Source of the DNA: Knufia peltigerae
Lineage: Eukaryota; Ascomycota; Eurotiomycetes; Chaetothyriales; Trichomeriaceae
NCBI GenBank assembly: GCA_030247855.1
Contig: JAPDRN010000004.1
Span: 496,001-560,000 of the forward strand
Reading direction: 5' to 3'
DNA length: 64,000 nt
Shown: positions 62,085 through 64,000 of the stretch, one piece after another
Layout of the letters: each line of letters starts with the position of its first letter
Numbering within the stretch: position 1 is the stretch's first letter
Notes under the pieces: model-generated
What the model was told of the DNA's origin: nothing
Databases searched by the model: none
Seen by the model: only the letters and a program-made list of their open reading frames with translations
Made by a program: the position numbers and the translations under genes

Positions 62085-64000
62085 ATGTCTAATTTCTATG
62101 CCCGATATGTGCCGCCAGCGAAAAGCGGCCATGTCTCCAATCCTCCCCCAGTACTCGAGAAGCGCAAGCGAGATCCCGAGGCGCCATCGGGCAACAAGAA
62201 AAGCAAGAAGATAAAGACTGCCACGAAATCCGAACCTCTAGAAACTTCTCACCCAACTGATCACGAGACTGAGAATGTAATTGCTACGAATGGAAGTCCG
62301 GAATCAGACTCGAAGAATGTGATTGACAAGCATCGGGTTACCAAACATGTCTCGGACGAAATTGCTGTCAAGACAAAGAAGGCAAAGTCAAAAACAAAAG
62401 AAGCCATAAGTCGCGATGACTCTGTAACGGAATCGGCGAAGCGCAAAGACAAGAGAAGAGAAAAGTCGAAAACTGCACAAATTGAAGGAGGAAACGGCGA
62501 TTCTGAGGAAGAGCAAGACCGGCGGCGCTCCTCTGTTCTTTCGAAGTTTGCAAAAGCTAAACAGCTGGAGAACAAGGATTTCAAACAAGATGATCTAATC
62601 TCCAGAGAACCGACGACTGAGCTGCACGGCCTGGAGCCGATACCTCAACCCGAACAGGTTGACACGGTTCCTGAGAAACCAACATATTCTACACTTCCTG
62701 CCTGGCAACAATCCCCTACAACTGTTCCGCTCGTCTCCACTGCCACTTTCGAGTCACTCGGAGTGTCCAGTGACCTACTTGAAAACCTGAAAAAGGTCAA
62801 CATCGAAGAGGCCTTCCCTGTACAAGCAAGTGTGGTGCCTTTGTTACTGGAAGGCCCAAGTCAGTACCCTGGCGATGTCTGTGTATCAGCCGCCACTGGC
62901 TCTGGGAAGACATTGGCATACGTGCTGCCAATTATCTCTAGTCTGAGAAGTGTGGTCGGCACAAAGCTGAGGGCAGTGATTGTGGTTCCCACAAGAGAAC
63001 TCGTGAAACAAGTACGCGAGCTGTGCGAAATTTGTGCCGCTGGAAGTTCTCTCACTATAGCTACTGCTGTAGGCAGCAAGACTCTCCGGGAGGAGCAGCA
63101 ACTACTTGTGGAGGAACAAATGGTCTACGATATGGAAGCATTCCAGAGGGGGCTGCAAGCCAAGGTTGACTGGTCTACAACTTCATTCGAAAGCCTATTA
63201 CGAAAGGTGCAGACAGAAGAGTCTCTTTACTCACTTGGCTATGTCACTCGCTACAAGTCCAAAGCGGATGTACTAATAACTACTCCTGGTCGTCTTGTCG
63301 AACACCTCAAAAATACTCCTGGCTTTAATCTCGATTATGTGAAGTGGTTAGTAGTGGATGAAGCTGATCGACTATTGAACGAAAGCTATCAGGAGTGGAT
63401 TGACGCAGTATCTCCTGCTCTGGAATCACGAGCAGCCACACGAGAGAGGGATGTGCTTCTCGAGTCTATGCGAATGGACCCTCCACAACGAAGGGTCACG
63501 AAAGTACTGCTTTCTGCAACGATGACGCGCGACATCTCCAAGCTCAATGCTTTAGGTTTGCGTAATCCAAAGTTGATAGTCCTAAGAGGTTCTTCTCAAC
63601 TGGAGGGTCCGCAATCGACTGCTGGCGAAACGTCTCCCAACGACGCTGGTCTTGTTACAGAAATCGGCGAAGATGCTTTCCACTTGCCGCCGTCTCTGAT
63701 TGAGACAGCAGTCCCCGTGCCTGACGGCTCTGAGAAGCCTTTATACCTGCTTACGTTACTCAAGGATGAAATTGGGATTCTACCAGCCCAAAAAAATCAA
63801 CACACTAAAGGTGGCTCTTCTAAAGATGATTCAACTTCAGAGTCAGACTCCAGCTCAGATTCGGATTCGGATACAACCTCAGATTCGGAGTCATCATCTG
63901 CTACTAGCTCATCTGAGTCTTCAGTGACTGATAGTACGAGCAGTGATGAGTCTGACGGGCCTGACCAAGGTAGCCACAAGCCTCCAAAACAGCGAAAGAA
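62085..64000 (+). CDS. DBP6: DBP6 homologue, DEAD-box RNA helicase, 3' end cut off
   Basis: The frame from ATG 62085 (MSNFYARYVPPAKSGH) stays open for 638 codons to the window edge. A Lys/Glu-rich N-terminal extension of about 210 residues precedes the helicase core. The motifs are in order: Q motif (FPVQASVVP), I (AATGSGKT), Ia (PTREL), Ib (TTPGR), II (DEAD in WLVVDEADRLL) and III (LLSATMT). The RecA2 domain follows and is incomplete. The early part of it holds a Ser/Asp-rich insertion (about residues 580-628). These features match Dbp6/DDX51, a nucleolar helicase needed for early 60S subunit assembly. The extension and the unusually long insert between motif Ia and Ib also fit that family. 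The last motifs (IV-VI) are outside the window. Confidence 0.92.
   Translation, partial: MSNFYARYVPPAKSGHVSNPPPVLEKRKRDPEAPSGNKKSKKIKTATKSEPLETSHPTDHETENVIATNGSPESDSKNVIDKHRVTKHVSDEIAVKTKKAKSKTKEAISRDDSVTESAKRKDKRREKSKTAQIEGGNGDSEEEQDRRRSSVLSKFAKAKQLENKDFKQDDLISREPTTELHGLEPIPQPEQVDTVPEKPTYSTLPAWQQSPTTVPLVSTATFESLGVSSDLLENLKKVNIEEAFPVQASVVPLLLEGPSQYPGDVCVSAATGSGKTLAYVLPIISSLRSVVGTKLRAVIVVPTRELVKQVRELCEICAAGSSLTIATAVGSKTLREEQQLLVEEQMVYDMEAFQRGLQAKVDWSTTSFESLLRKVQTEESLYSLGYVTRYKSKADVLITTPGRLVEHLKNTPGFNLDYVKWLVVDEADRLLNESYQEWIDAVSPALESRAATRERDVLLESMRMDPPQRRVTKVLLSATMTRDISKLNALGLRNPKLIVLRGSSQLEGPQSTAGETSPNDAGLVTEIGEDAFHLPPSLIETAVPVPDGSEKPLYLLTLLKDEIGILPAQKNQHTKGGSSKDDSTSESDSSSDSDSDTTSDSESSSATSSSESSVTDSTSSDESDGPDQGSHKPPKQRK

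Overview
The window is nuclear DNA from a filamentous ascomycete (Pezizomycotina). Genes are closely packed on both strands. Introns are short (about 40-140 nt, one near 194 nt), GT-AG with CTNAY-like branch sites. The gene families are typical of moulds: an NCS1 permease, Zn2Cys6 and Myb regulators, a NACHT-ankyrin STAND protein, plant cell-wall hydrolases and a cytochrome P450. The order or genus cannot be fixed by eye. I rebuilt 27 protein-coding genes. Many required joining exons by reading frame, splice sites and protein continuity. No tRNA, rRNA, transposon or CRISPR array was recognised.

Left part (1-22.2 kb): the start of a secreted Ser/Thr-rich protein runs off the left edge. It is followed by an NCS1 purine/cytosine-type permease with a four-copy CGATAA cluster upstream, a five-exon Myb-like regulator, a long gene-poor stretch, an F-box-like protein and an uncharacterised single-pass membrane protein. 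Next comes a compact group: an anion:cation symporter-type MFS transporter, a GH105 unsaturated-glucuronyl/galacturonyl hydrolase with no signal peptide, a RhlG-like SDR and an HSL-type alpha/beta hydrolase. This could be an import-then-hydrolyse route for unsaturated pectin fragments. A small VOC protein closes the group.

Middle (22.6-44.3 kb): a NACHT NLR-type gene carries nearly identical ankyrin repeats interrupted by a run of N. Its N-terminus resembles those of fungal STAND cell-death proteins. After it come a P450, a SCOC-like coiled-coil gene with a long pyrimidine-rich upstream region, a secreted GH130-type protein, a seven-exon sugar transporter, a secreted GH3 beta-xylosidase with an XlnR-like inverted site far upstream, and a BTB protein. 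The last carbohydrate genes (34-43 kb) form a second polysaccharide-use neighbourhood.

Right part (45-64 kb): mostly core eukaryotic genes. These are a Zn2Cys6 regulator divergent from HRD3 (ER-associated degradation), PET117 divergent from VMA10, TGL2-like mitochondrial lipase, an OSGIN-like flavoprotein, ECHDC3-like hydratase, a small Cys-motif protein convergent with GPI3 (GPI anchor synthesis), and DBP6 (60S ribosome biogenesis) running off the right edge.

Intergenic DNA is scattered with two short self-complementary words, TACTCCGTAC/GTACGGAGTA and TACCTAGGTA, which none of the genes explain.
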